DNA of 51,918 bases from Lachnospiraceae bacterium (GTDB lineage Bacteria > Bacillota > Clostridia > Lachnospirales > Lachnospiraceae), in assembly GCA_017623215.1 (NCBI GenBank), contig JAGAPO010000092.1, forward strand, positions 1 to 51,918, given 5' to 3'. Numbering within the stretch: the first letter of the stretch is position 1; each line of letters begins with the position of its first letter. The position numbers and the translations under genes are program-made. The notes beneath the pieces were generated by a model that worked only from the letters and a program-made list of their open reading frames with translations, had not been told where the DNA came from and did no database searches. Below, one piece after another: positions 1 to 8,027 of the stretch.

Positions 1-537
1 TATCAGAACGGCGGATATCAGAACGGCGGGTATCAGAATGGCTCGTATCGGAATGGCGGATATCAGAACGGTCAGTACCAGAATGGCCAGGGCGGATATC
101 AGTATGATCCGTTCGGATTCGGAGATATGTTCGGGTTCGGAGCCCGCACACAGGCACCGCCGAAGCCGTCCGTGGAGCCGGGAGATGACGCGGATATCAG
201 ACAGGCCGTGGATTTTATTAACGCAGGCCGGTACGATTATGCGAATAATACGCTGAATCAGATGGTCAGTGCACGCAGGAATGCGAGATGGAACTATTTA
301 AGCGCGCTGGCGAATCAGGGGCTTGGCAATTCGATTCAGGCGGTTGAGAAGATGAAGAAGGCGGTCCAGATGGAGCCGTCCAATCAGGTCTACCAGAGCG
401 CGCTGCGGTGGATGCAGCAGTCCGGTACCGCATATAACGAGAACGGACAGGAGTATCAGAGAGCTGCGGCGGGAATGGACCGCCTGTGTCTGAGCTTCTG
501 CGCGATGCAGTTCTTCTGTATGTTCTGCCGCTGCTAA
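1..537 (+). CDS. J-domain-type co-chaperone, C-terminal part (5' truncated by window)
   Basis: Frame 1 is open from the first base to TAA at 535-537. The visible part begins with about seven YQNG(G/Q/S) repeats (residues 1-34), then a YDPFGFGDMFGFG segment, then a helical TPR-like region of about 100 residues (RQAVDFINAGRYDYA, then LSALANQGLGNSIQAVEKMKKA) and a Cys/Phe-rich tail ending FFCMFCRC. No J domain is visible because the N-terminus lies outside the window. This layout (J domain, G/F/Y/Q-rich linker, TPR-like tail) is known for DnaJ-domain proteins of Clostridia, and the next gene is an Hsp70, its expected partner. The assignment is therefore by architecture and context; the TPR-like end is seen, the J domain is inferred. 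Confidence 0.75.
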   Translation, partial: YQNGGYQNGGYQNGSYRNGGYQNGQYQNGQGGYQYDPFGFGDMFGFGARTQAPPKPSVEPGDDADIRQAVDFINAGRYDYANNTLNQMVSARRNARWNYLSALANQGLGNSIQAVEKMKKAVQMEPSNQVYQSALRWMQQSGTAYNENGQEYQRAAAGMDRLCLSFCAMQFFCMFCRC

Positions 538-592
538 CACGAGAAGAACTTCTAAGGCGCTGAAAGACACCGCCTAAGAAGTTCTTCTCGTG
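538..592 (+). terminator. 22-bp hairpin between J-protein and Hsp70 genes
   Basis: Arms 538-559 and 571-592 pair over 22 bp with a single mismatch, around an 11-nt loop. The hairpin starts right after the J-protein stop codon. No T-tract follows, so it is not a classic intrinsic terminator; it may act as an mRNA stabiliser, a processing site or a partial terminator before the Hsp70 gene. Confidence 0.6.
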
Positions 593-651
593 TGGAAGAA
601 TGCGAGGCATTCTGCCGGATTTCGATGTTGGTTTGGGAAAGAGAGGATTTT

Positions 652-2415
652 ATGGGTAAGGTAATAGGTATTGATTTAGGAACGACGAATAGCTGCGTGT
701 CGGTGATTGAGAATGATACGCCTGTGATTATACCGAGCAGCGCGGGCGGGCAGACGACGCCGAGCGTGGTTGCGTTCACAAAGGTTGGAGAGAGACTGGT
801 TGGTGATCCGGCGCGCAGGCAGGCGGTGACGAATGCGGACAGAACGATAAGCTCGGTAAAGCGCCATATGGGCACGGACTGGAGCGTGCGGATTGACGGG
901 AAGGAATATAAGCCGCAGACCATCAGCGCCATGATTTTGATGCAGCTGAAAAAAGACGCGGAGGATTTCCTCGGTGAGCCGGTGACGGACGCGGTCATTA
1001 CGGTTCCGGCGTATTTTAATGATATTCAGAGACAGGCGACAAAGGATGCGGGCCGTATCGCGGGACTGAATGTAAAGCGAATTATTAACGAGCCGACCAG
1101 CGCGGCGCTTTCCTACGGGCTGAATCATGGGGAGCCGCAGAAGGTTATGGTCTATGACCTGGGAGGCGGCACCTTCGATGTATCCATTATTGAGATCGGA
1201 GAGGGCGTTATCGAAGTGCTTGCGACCGCAGGCGATAATCATCTCGGAGGGGATGATTTTGATGAAAGAATCACGAATTGGTTGATTAATCAGTTTAAAA
1301 ATGAGCAGCATGTGGATATTTCCAGGGATTTTGCAGCGGTGCAGCGGGTAAAAGAGGCGGCGGAGCAGGCCAAGAAGGAATTATCGACCTCTGACAGTAC
1401 CCATGTGGTGCTCCCCTATCTGGCGCAGGCGAAGGGAGAACCGGTTCATATGGATATCCTGCTGACGCGCAGACAGTTCAACGATCTGATCAGAGACTTA
1501 ATTGAGCGGACGGCAGGTCCGGTGCAGAGCGCGTTGGATGATGCCGGAATTGCGCCCTCCGAGCTTGGAAGAGTGCTGTTGGTCGGCGGTTCCACCCGAA
1601 TCCCGGCGGTTCAGGAAAAGGTGCGTGCGCTGACCGGAAAGGAGCCCTCCCGCAATATTAATCCGGACGAGTGTGTTGCGAAGGGCGCGGCAATCTTGGG
1701 CAGCACCCTCCAGGGAAATGCAATCGTCGCCGCAGGAGGCGGAGACGGACAGGGAATTCTGCTGCTGGATGTCATTCCGCTCAGCCTGTCGATCGAGACT
1801 GTGGGCGGTGTTGCAACGAGACTGATTGAGCGTAATTCTACGCTTCCGGTGAAATACTCCCGGGTATTTTCCACGGCGGCTCCTTATCAGAGAGAAGTTG
1901 ATATTCATGTCCTGCAGGGGGAGCGTCCGATGGCGAGGGATAATAAGACGATTGGCCGTTTCAAATTAAAGGGAATCAAAAAGGCCCCCGCGGGAGTTCC
2001 GCAGATTGAAGTTACCTTTGACATTGATGCGAACGGAATCTTAAAGGTGTCGGCAAGAGACCTGGATACCGGGATGCAGCAGTCGATTACCATATCGGCC
2101 AACGACCGTATGTCGGAGTCGGAGATTGAACAGGCAATGGCGGATGCCAGAGCGAATGCGGGCGGCGACCAGGTGCGCAGGGACGCGCTGACGGTGACCG
2201 CAGAGGCACAGAAGCTTCTGATGAAGACGCAGGATGGCATGAAGGCTGCGAAGAAGAATCTGAACAAGGAAGAATATAAGCGGCTGAAGAATGAGTGTGC
2301 AGAGCTGCAGAAGCTCCTTTCGAAGTTCCGGCTTGAAAAGGTGACCGAGGAGGAACTGAACGCAATCAGGCAGGCGAAGGAGCAGCTTGAGAGCACGGCG
2401 GGAAGAATGTTGTAA
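652..2415 (+). CDS. dnaK: Hsp70 family molecular chaperone (DnaK-like)
   Basis: Product of 587 residues. The nucleotide-binding domain opens with [13 protein letters not shown] and contains [19 protein letters not shown] and [13 protein letters not shown], the phosphate- and adenosine-binding motifs of Hsp70. The substrate-binding domain follows from about residue 370 ([14 protein letters not shown]). The helical lid is short and there is no acidic EVVD-type tail, so the protein is shorter than a usual DnaK (about 610-640). It lacks the N-terminal insertion of Gram-negative DnaK. The ATG at 652 is chosen because GAGAGG lies just upstream and the conserved [10 protein letters not shown] starts there; an upstream GTG at 592 lies inside the hairpin. 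It pairs with the preceding J-type protein rather than a hrcA-grpE-dnaK-dnaJ operon, so it may be a second Hsp70. No CIRCE element is seen. Confidence 0.93.
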   Translation: MGKVIGIDLGTTNSCVSVIENDTPVIIPSSAGGQTTPSVVAFTKVGERLVGDPARRQAVTNADRTISSVKRHMGTDWSVRIDGKEYKPQTISAMILMQLKKDAEDFLGEPVTDAVITVPAYFNDIQRQATKDAGRIAGLNVKRIINEPTSAALSYGLNHGEPQKVMVYDLGGGTFDVSIIEIGEGVIEVLATAGDNHLGGDDFDERITNWLINQFKNEQHVDISRDFAAVQRVKEAAEQAKKELSTSDSTHVVLPYLAQAKGEPVHMDILLTRRQFNDLIRDLIERTAGPVQSALDDAGIAPSELGRVLLVGGSTRIPAVQEKVRALTGKEPSRNINPDECVAKGAAILGSTLQGNAIVAAGGGDGQGILLLDVIPLSLSIETVGGVATRLIERNSTLPVKYSRVFSTAAPYQREVDIHVLQGERPMARDNKTIGRFKLKGIKKAPAGVPQIEVTFDIDANGILKVSARDLDTGMQQSITISANDRMSESEIEQAMADARANAGGDQVRRDALTVTAEAQKLLMKTQDGMKAAKKNLNKEEYKRLKNECAELQKLLSKFRLEKVTEEELNAIRQAKEQLESTAGRML

Positions 2416-2450
2416 AGAAAAATTTTGAACGATATACGGCAATCCGGGAC

Positions 2451-2479
2451 TTTACAAGAGGCGGGACTCGCGGTATACT
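2451..2479 (+). promoter_or_regulatory. Promoter for the chromate-transporter pair
   Basis: TTTACA (2451-2456), a 17-nt spacer, then TATACT (2474-2479). It lies 30 nt before the first ChrA start codon, downstream of the Hsp70 stop. Confidence 0.6.
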
Positions 2480-2508
2480 GATGATAATTTGCAAAAAGGA
2501 GGATTATC

Positions 2509-3051
2509 ATGAAGGAATTACTGCAATTATACGCCGTCTTTTTCCGGATCGGCGGCCTGACCTTCGGGGGCGGTCTGACCATGCTTCCGATGCTGAAATA
2601 CGAACTTGCCGAGAAGAAAGGCTGGGTAACGGAGGAGGAGCTGCTGGATTATTACGCAGTGGGACAGTGTACGCCGGGCATTATCGCGGTGAATGTCTCG
2701 ACCTTTGTAGGATATAAGCGAAAGGGAATTATTGGGGCGATCTTTTCTACACTTGGAATGATCAGTCCGTCCCTGATTATCATTTCGATTCTGGCACTGT
2801 TCCTGGAGCAGTTCATGAGCAATCAGATTGTGGTTCACGCGGTAGCCGGAATTAAAGTTGTGGTATGTGCTCTGATGTTGAACACGGTGGTTACGATGGC
2901 AAAGAAAAGTCTGGTGGGCGGGCTGTGCTGCGTCATTGCGGCGGCCGCTTTTGTGCTGGCGGTCTTTACCCCGGTACCGACAGTGCTGCTTGTAATTCTG
3001 GCAGGAATTCTTGGCGTGATACTGTATAAGGCGGGAGGGCTGAAGGTATGA
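2509..3051 (+). CDS. chrA: Chromate transporter, half-size subunit 1
   Basis: 180-residue hydrophobic protein of the short-chain CHR family, in which two roughly 180-residue halves together correspond to one full-length ChrA. The conserved N-terminal pattern is present: FFRIGGLTFGGGLTMLPML, followed by the YYAVGQCTPGIIAVNVSTFVGYK motif. About six hydrophobic segments follow. The start has an AAAAAGGAGG ribosome binding site at 2493-2502. The stop overlaps the next start (ATGA), so both halves are probably translated together and form a heterodimer. The family exports chromate by proton-coupled antiport in proteobacteria; the physiological substrate in anaerobic Clostridia is not known. Confidence 0.9.
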   Translation: MKELLQLYAVFFRIGGLTFGGGLTMLPMLKYELAEKKGWVTEEELLDYYAVGQCTPGIIAVNVSTFVGYKRKGIIGAIFSTLGMISPSLIIISILALFLEQFMSNQIVVHAVAGIKVVVCALMLNTVVTMAKKSLVGGLCCVIAAAAFVLAVFTPVPTVLLVILAGILGVILYKAGGLKV

Positions 3052-3605
3052 AGGTATTTTGGGATTTATTTATCGAATTTTTTCAGATCGGGCTCTTTGC
3101 CGTTGGCGGCGGCCCGGCCACCATTCCGTTCTTAATGGACCTGCCGAACCGCCATGATTGGTATGAAAAGGCCGATGTGGCCAAGATGCTGGCGGTCAGT
3201 GAAAGTACGCCGGGACCGATTGGTATTAATATGGCTACTTATGCAGGATACAACGCAGCCGGTTTTGCAGGGGGAATTGCTGCGACGCTGTCGCTTGTGC
3301 TGCCAAGCATAATCGTCATTGTACTGATTGCCAAGATTCTGGATAAATTCAACAAGAATCCATATGTGAAAGCTGCGTTTTTCACGATTCGTCCGGCTGT
3401 TACCGGACTGATTGCGACCGCGGTGCTTGGAATCTGGGAAACCGCTCTTTTTACGACAGAGGACGGAAGCTTCCAGTTCCCGATTGGTTCCGTGATTCTC
3501 TGCGCAGTATTTTATGTGGTAATGAATCTGAAAAAACTTAAAAAGCTTCATCCTGCGTTCTGGATCTTATGCGGTGCCGTGTTCGGAATTGTATTTCAGA
3601 TGTAG
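3048..3605 (+). CDS. chrA: Chromate transporter, half-size subunit 2
   Basis: 185-residue partner of the preceding gene, starting inside its stop codon (4-nt ATGA overlap). It repeats the family signature: FFQIGLFAVGGGPATIPFL, then AVSESTPGPIGINMATYAGY, followed by hydrophobic helices and an acidic loop around residue 130 (ETALFTTEDGS). In paired short-chain CHR systems the two subunits are expected to insert with opposite topology. No strong terminator follows; the next gene has its own promoter at 3640. Confidence 0.9.
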   Translation: MKVFWDLFIEFFQIGLFAVGGGPATIPFLMDLPNRHDWYEKADVAKMLAVSESTPGPIGINMATYAGYNAAGFAGGIAATLSLVLPSIIVIVLIAKILDKFNKNPYVKAAFFTIRPAVTGLIATAVLGIWETALFTTEDGSFQFPIGSVILCAVFYVVMNLKKLKKLHPAFWILCGAVFGIVFQM

Positions 3606-3639
3606 GAAGGAGTTCGGATAAAAAATTTTTGAAAAAGTA

Positions 3640-3668
3640 TTGACGATATTGTCAAATGGTGCTATGAT
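3640..3668 (+). promoter_or_regulatory. Promoter of the riboswitch-controlled ATPase gene
   Basis: TTGACG (3640-3645), a 17-nt spacer, then TATGAT (3663-3668), predicting a transcript start near 3675, just upstream of the riboswitch aptamer. Confidence 0.75.
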
Positions 3669-3682
3669 TACAAAATACGAAT

Positions 3683-3866
3683 TTCCCGTGAGGGAGTAGC
3701 AAGCGTATGAAAGTACGGAACAAGTCAACATCCTGGCCGTTAAGCGGTCTGGCTTGTTTTAAATTGCGAGACTCATGTATAACTGAGAAGCTATACAGGA
3801 GTCCGAACTGTTGAAAGTAAGGAAAGGCCCAGGCATAGCAGAACAGTTATGCCCCGGCTTTTTTTA
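3683..3866 (+). ncRNA. yybP-ykoY (Mn2+-sensing) riboswitch with expression platform
   Basis: The leader contains the two conserved internal-loop sequences of the yybP-ykoY class: AGGGAGTAGC at 3691-3700 and TGCGAGACTC at 3765-3774, with pairing arms between them (ACAAGTC near 3720 with GGCTTGT at 3751-3757). The family binds Mn2+ where these two loops meet and usually controls P-type ATPases, MntP/YebN or TerC proteins. An intrinsic terminator (3823-3865) ends the leader 90 nt before the ATPase start, as expected for an ON switch in which metal binding prevents termination. The class is assigned from sequence; Mn2+ response is known for the family and not shown here. Confidence 0.9.
3823..3865 (+). 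terminator. Riboswitch expression-platform terminator
   Basis: Stem AAAGGCC (3823-3829) pairs with GGCTTTT (3856-3862, one G-U), then GGCATA (3832-3837) pairs with TATGCC (3848-3853), with a seven-T run ending at 3865. It is positioned to switch transcription into the ATPase gene. Confidence 0.85.
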
Positions 3867-3956
3867 TTTTGGTGAAGTTATATGCCTTTCGAATTCGGAA
3901 TTCCGCAAAGGCGATCCGGGCAGAATGAGGGAAAGAGGAAAAAGGAGGCGCAGGAT

Positions 3957-6596
3957 ATGCGGTATTATTGCGAAACCGAAGAATCGGTTTTGAAGGAGCT
4001 TGGAACGTCGGAGAACGGACTGAGCACGGAGGAAGCAGGGAAACGCCTGGAACAGAACGGCAAGAACCGTCTGGAGGCGGCGAAAGGCAAATCATTGATT
4101 CGCAGATTTTTAGAACAGCTTGCCGATCCCATGATTATTATTCTGCTTGCAGCGGCTGCGATCAGCGGCGTGTTGGCCGTGATTGAGAACGACAGCTTTG
4201 CGGATGTTATCATCATTCTTGCGGTGGTAATCGTCAACGCGGTTCTCGGCGTGTACCAGGAGAGCAAGGCGGAGAAGGCAATTGAAGCGCTGCAGGAGAT
4301 GTCGGCGGCAACCTCAAAGGTGCTGCGTGACGGTAAGGTGCAGACGATTCACAGCGAGGATCTGGTGGTAGGTGATGTGATTCTTCTGGAGGCCGGTGAC
4401 GCGGTTCCGGCGGATGCCAGAATTCTGGAAAGCGCAAGTCTTCAGGTCGAAGAGGCGGCGCTGACCGGAGAATCGGTTCCGGTAACCAAATTCATTGATA
4501 TCATTCAGCTGAACGACGGGGCAAAGGGTGTTCCGCTTGGGGATCGTAAGAATATGGTGTATATGGGCAGCACCATCGTATATGGAAGAGGTCTGGCTGT
4601 TATCACTGCCACCGGTATGGATACCGAGATGGGTAAGATTGCGGACGCGCTGCAGAAGGCGGAAGAGGGCGAGACACCTCTTCAGCTGAAGCTGGATCAG
4701 CTCTCGAAGATCTTAACCTGGCTGGTGCTCGGCATCTGCGTGATTGTATTTGCGGTGCAGCTCATTCGGGCGAGGAGCTTTGATTTTGAGCTTGCGCTGA
4801 GTTCCTTCATGGTTGCCGTGTCGCTCGCGGTAGCGGCGATTCCGGAAGGACTTGCGGCGGTTGTTACCGTGGTGCTTTCGATCGGTGTTACGAATATGTC
4901 CAGGAGAAATGCGATTATCCGCAAATTGACCGCGGTTGAGACGCTCGGCTGCGCACAGATTATCTGTTCCGATAAGACCGGTACGCTGACGCAGAATAAG
5001 ATGACGGTTGTTGACTTCTTTGGAGAAGACGAGAAGCATCTGGCGTCGGCGATGGCACTTTGCAGCGACGCGGAGCTGGATGCGGACGGCAATATTACCG
5101 GCGAACCTACGGAGGCGGCTTTAATTGCATGGGCATATAAGCTTGGAATGAACAAGCTTTCTCTTAAGAGCCAATTACCGCGCTGCGGCGAGGCTCCGTT
5201 CGATTCCGGAAGAAAGATGATGTCCACAGTACATACCACTCCGGATGGATGGATTCAGTATACGAAGGGCGCGCCCGATGTGATTATTCAAAAGTGCGCT
5301 TATTATCTGAAGGACGGAAAGCCGGTTCCGATGACAAAGGAATATTCGGAACAGATTCTGGCAGCCAACAAGGCAATGGCGGACAAAGCACTGCGTGTGC
5401 TTGCCTGCGCCCAGAGAGTATGGAGCGAGACGCCTGAGGCATATGAGGCGGATTATCTGGAGCAGGAGCTTTGCTTCACTGGCCTGTGCGGTATGATCGA
5501 CCCGGTTCGTCCGGAAGTAAAGGACGCGATTGTCGAGTGCAGAGGCGCCGGTATCCGCCCGATTATGATTACCGGTGACCACATTGATACTGCGGTTGCG
5601 ATTGCAAAGGAGCTGGGAATCATTACCGAGGGGACCCGGGCAATCACCGGTTCCCAGTTAAATGAGATGAGCGATGAGAAATTCGAGAAGGAATTCCGGA
5701 GCATCAGCGTCTATGCACGTGTACAGCCCGAGCATAAGACCCGTATTGTAAATGCATGGAGAAAGGCCGGATACGTTACCGCGATGACCGGCGACGGCGT
5801 CAACGATGCGCCTTCGATTAAGGCAGCGGATATCGGTGTCGGAATGGGTATCACCGGTACCGATGTTACCAAGAATGTTGCGGACATGGTGCTGGCGGAT
5901 GATAATTTCGCAACGATCGTCGGAGCAGTGGAAGAAGGCCGCCGGATCTATGACAATATCCGCAAGGCGATTCAGTTCCTGCTCGGCTCCAATATGAGCG
6001 AGGTGCTCAGTATCTTATTTGCAACCCTCATGGGCTTTACGATTCTGCAGCCGGTTCACCTGCTGTGGATTAACCTGGTAACAGACTGCTTCCCGGCACT
6101 TGCGCTCGGTATGGAGAAGGCGGAACCGAATATCATGCGCCGTAAGCCGCGCGATGCGAAGGCCGGTATCTTTGCGAACGGTATGGGCTTTGACGTAGCG
6201 TACCAGGGTGTTCTGGTAACGATTCTGGTGCTGATATCGTATTTCATCGGTCATTATATGGAGACGGGAAACTGGACGGTTACAAACAGCGCACACGGTA
6301 CTACAATGGCCTTTCTGACAATGTCGATGGCAGAGATTTTCCACAGTCTGAATATGCGTTCTCAGCGCGGAAGTATCTTCAAGCTCGGCTCGCATAATAA
6401 GGTACTCCTGATTGCGGCGCTTGGTTCTCTGATTGCAACAACGCTTGTATGCGAGGTTCCGTTCCTTGCGGCTGCGTTTGAGTTCACCAGCGTGGAGCCT
6501 TCCGAGTATGTTGTGGCGATTCTGCTCGGTGTCCTTGTGATTCCGGTTGTTGAGATCGTGAAACTCATTCAGAGAAAGTTTGGAAAAGAAAAATAA
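3957..6596 (+). CDS. P-type Ca2+/Mn2+-transporting ATPase (SERCA-like, P2A)
   Basis: 879 residues, ten membrane helices expected. Visible motifs: the actuator TGES loop near 170, PEGL in M4 (296-299), the phosphorylated Asp in DKTGTLTQ (339) and TGDGVNDAP (from 611). The SERCA ion ligands appear conserved: AAIPEG in M4, SNMSEV in M5 (Asn and Glu), NLVTD in M6 (Asn, Thr, Asp) and the MAEIFHSL Glu in M8, so both Ca2+ sites could be formed. The gene sits behind a Mn2+-type riboswitch, so the physiological cargo may be Mn2+ as well as Ca2+, moved out of the cytoplasm. The start at 3957 has AAAGGAGG 9 nt upstream; the open frame reaches back to 3882 without a better site. Confidence 0.93.
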   Translation: MRYYCETEESVLKELGTSENGLSTEEAGKRLEQNGKNRLEAAKGKSLIRRFLEQLADPMIIILLAAAAISGVLAVIENDSFADVIIILAVVIVNAVLGVYQESKAEKAIEALQEMSAATSKVLRDGKVQTIHSEDLVVGDVILLEAGDAVPADARILESASLQVEEAALTGESVPVTKFIDIIQLNDGAKGVPLGDRKNMVYMGSTIVYGRGLAVITATGMDTEMGKIADALQKAEEGETPLQLKLDQLSKILTWLVLGICVIVFAVQLIRARSFDFELALSSFMVAVSLAVAAIPEGLAAVVTVVLSIGVTNMSRRNAIIRKLTAVETLGCAQIICSDKTGTLTQNKMTVVDFFGEDEKHLASAMALCSDAELDADGNITGEPTEAALIAWAYKLGMNKLSLKSQLPRCGEAPFDSGRKMMSTVHTTPDGWIQYTKGAPDVIIQKCAYYLKDGKPVPMTKEYSEQILAANKAMADKALRVLACAQRVWSETPEAYEADYLEQELCFTGLCGMIDPVRPEVKDAIVECRGAGIRPIMITGDHIDTAVAIAKELGIITEGTRAITGSQLNEMSDEKFEKEFRSISVYARVQPEHKTRIVNAWRKAGYVTAMTGDGVNDAPSIKAADIGVGMGITGTDVTKNVADMVLADDNFATIVGAVEEGRRIYDNIRKAIQFLLGSNMSEVLSILFATLMGFTILQPVHLLWINLVTDCFPALALGMEKAEPNIMRRKPRDAKAGIFANGMGFDVAYQGVLVTILVLISYFIGHYMETGNWTVTNSAHGTTMAFLTMSMAEIFHSLNMRSQRGSIFKLGSHNKVLLIAALGSLIATTLVCEVPFLAAAFEFTSVEPSEYVVAILLGVLVIPVVEIVKLIQRKFGKEK

Positions 6597-6966
6597 ACCG
6601 GCGATGCGGTAAATGTCGATATCGCATAACGAACAATTAGACAGCAAAAAGAGACGGGTGTCTGAAATGCCGCTGACAGGCTTTGAGGCTTCCTGATACC
6701 AGCGCGGTTCCTGAAGCGCGTATCCGGAAGCCAAAAGGAAAGGTGACATTTCATATACCCGTTTTTGATTGGATTACATTCATTCCCGGAGGAATCTCCT
6801 TTTCTGTTAAAGTCCTGAATCCCGGCTGTCCGGCTGGAATCCGCAGGGCATTTATTTTTATACAGTATAGTACAGCGCTTTTAAAAACACAATCCTGCTA
6901 TTCAAAGCTCGACGAATGCGGGAAAGTGTGATATCATAGACGCAAAGAATGGAGGGAGCGAAGAAG
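6597..6966. other. Gene-free stretch with a nested palindrome and a promoter
   Basis: 370 bases between the ATPase and RNase genes. It holds the compound hairpin at 6650-6766 and a probable promoter just before the RNase gene (TCGACG 6909-6914, 17 nt, TATCAT 6932-6937). I see no plausible coding sequence here. Confidence 0.6.
6650..6766 (+). terminator. Compound nested hairpin ending in a T-run, after the ATPase gene
   Basis: An outer stem pairs 6650-6669 with 6747-6766 (20 positions, one mismatch, G-U pairs; core ACGGGT with ACCCGT and GAAATG with CATTTC). Inside it, GGCTTCC (6687-6693) pairs with GGAAGCC (6726-6732), GATAC with GTATC and GCGC with GCGC. The outer 3' arm runs into TTTTT. 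It could terminate the ATPase transcript, but it is far more elaborate than a normal terminator and might be a structured RNA or a mobile-repeat remnant. Confidence 0.55.
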
Positions 6967-7527
6967 ATGAGACATCGGATTCATACGTTTTTACAATACT
7001 TGTTAATGACTCTGTTCGTATGTATCCTGCCATGGTACGTAACCGGCTGTACCGGAAGCGAGGAGAGCGAGCAGCTTGCAGGGGATATTCTGGACATTGT
7101 TCTGGAGGAAATTTGGGACGATTCTCAAGAGGATATCGGCAGTTCCCAACAATCATCAGAGATACAGGATTCTTCCGTTGACGAGGATGGAGCCTATTAT
7201 TCAAAGGAGGATGTGTCGCTTTACATCCATATATACGGGCATCTTCCGGACAATTATATTACCAAATCGGAAGCGGGGGCTCTGGGCTGGGAAGGCGGTT
7301 CGGTCGAGGTCTATTCGCCGGGCAGCGCAATCGGAGGCGATCGGTTCGGCAACTACGAAGGACTGCTTCCGGACAAGGAGGGCAGAACCTATTATGAGTG
7401 CGACATTGACACTGACGGCGGGAAATCCCGAGGAGCGAAACGAATTATCTTCTCCGATGACGGCCTCATTTATTATACCGATGACCATTATGAGAGCTTT
7501 ACGCTGCTGTACGGAGAAGAAGAGTAG
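6967..7527 (+). CDS. Barnase-family ribonuclease with lipoprotein signal
   Basis: 186 residues. Residues 1-28 form a lipoprotein signal peptide with lipobox V25-T-G-C28, so the protein is probably exported and lipid-anchored. An acidic Ser/Gln/Glu-rich linker (about 30-75) precedes a barnase domain (about 80-186). The match to barnase is clear: LPDNYITKSEA-LGW, SIGGDRFGNYEG, a YYECDID segment with the general-base Glu, two Arg equivalent to Arg83 and Arg87, and DDHYESFT with the catalytic His near the C-terminus. It should cleave single-stranded RNA, preferring guanosine. The start at 6967 follows GGAGGGAG. The downstream barstar gene supports the assignment. Role (nutrition, competition or defence) is unknown. 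Confidence 0.92.
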   Translation: MRHRIHTFLQYLLMTLFVCILPWYVTGCTGSEESEQLAGDILDIVLEEIWDDSQEDIGSSQQSSEIQDSSVDEDGAYYSKEDVSLYIHIYGHLPDNYITKSEAGALGWEGGSVEVYSPGSAIGGDRFGNYEGLLPDKEGRTYYECDIDTDGGKSRGAKRIIFSDDGLIYYTDDHYESFTLLYGEEE

Positions 7528-7639
7528 AACAAAAATGCGGAGCAAAAACCAGAGTAAAAATGCGAAGCAAAAAGCAGAGCCAAAGCGTTGTGCATAGCGG
7601 CTTGGATTCGCAGATGATAGGAATGGACGGGAGAGTAAC

Positions 7640-7912
7640 ATGAGAGTAGAACTGAATCTGAAACGAATGCAAAAAAAAGCGGAGGCGCACGCCTATCTGG
7701 CGGAACAATTTGAATTCCCGGAGTATTACGGGAGAAATCTGGACGCGCTGTATGATGCGTTAAGCGAGAAACTGTCGGCAGAGCCATACGAGATTATCAT
7801 TGCAGGAGAGGGAATTGAGGAGACAGATGAGTGGGGATACGCGGCGGGTGTGATGCGGGTGCTGCGGGATCTGGAGCGGCGCTGGCCGGAGGGTATAACG
7901 GTTCGCATGTAG
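7640..7912 (+). CDS. Barstar-family ribonuclease inhibitor
   Basis: 90 residues, full length for barstar and without a signal peptide, so cytoplasmic. The key segment FPEYYGRNLDALYDAL matches barstar LPEYYGENLDALWDCL: the barnase-contacting Tyr and the two Asp (Asp35 and Asp39 equivalents) are kept, while the Trp is replaced by Tyr. The C-terminus ITVRM resembles the last strand of barstar. It lies 112 bases downstream of the RNase gene in the same direction; the gap contains an imperfect direct repeat of about 24 nt (7530-7578). Its job is to protect the cell from RNase that fails to be exported. Confidence 0.92.
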   Translation: MRVELNLKRMQKKAEAHAYLAEQFEFPEYYGRNLDALYDALSEKLSAEPYEIIIAGEGIEETDEWGYAAGVMRVLRDLERRWPEGITVRM

Positions 7913-7947
7913 GAAGCGTCTTTCTTCCGATGCACGGTCCGGCGCTA

Positions 7948-7976
7948 TTGACTTACAATTCGTACAATGATATAAT
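7948..7976 (+). promoter_or_regulatory. Promoter of the teichoic-acid-type cluster
   Basis: TTGACT (7948-7953), a 17-nt spacer and TATAAT (7971-7976), 52 nt before the first GT2-TagF start codon. Strong match to a vegetative sigma factor promoter. Confidence 0.8.
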
Positions 7977-8027
7977 TTTATGTATTGTAAAGAAATTTTT
8001 ACGCACACTATAAAAGAGGTAATTAAT

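Noticed and set aside
1..110. CRISPR-like or VNTR non-coding repeat
   Set aside because: The repeats are short, have no spacers and are in frame within an open coding sequence.
7530..7580. Small gene between the RNase and barstar genes
   Set aside because: Only an imperfect direct repeat of about 24 bases is present, without a start and ribosome binding site.
7640..7912. Classical intracellular toxin-antitoxin pair
   Set aside because: The RNase has an export signal with lipobox and comes before the inhibitor; it is better described as a barnase-barstar enzyme and immunity pair.
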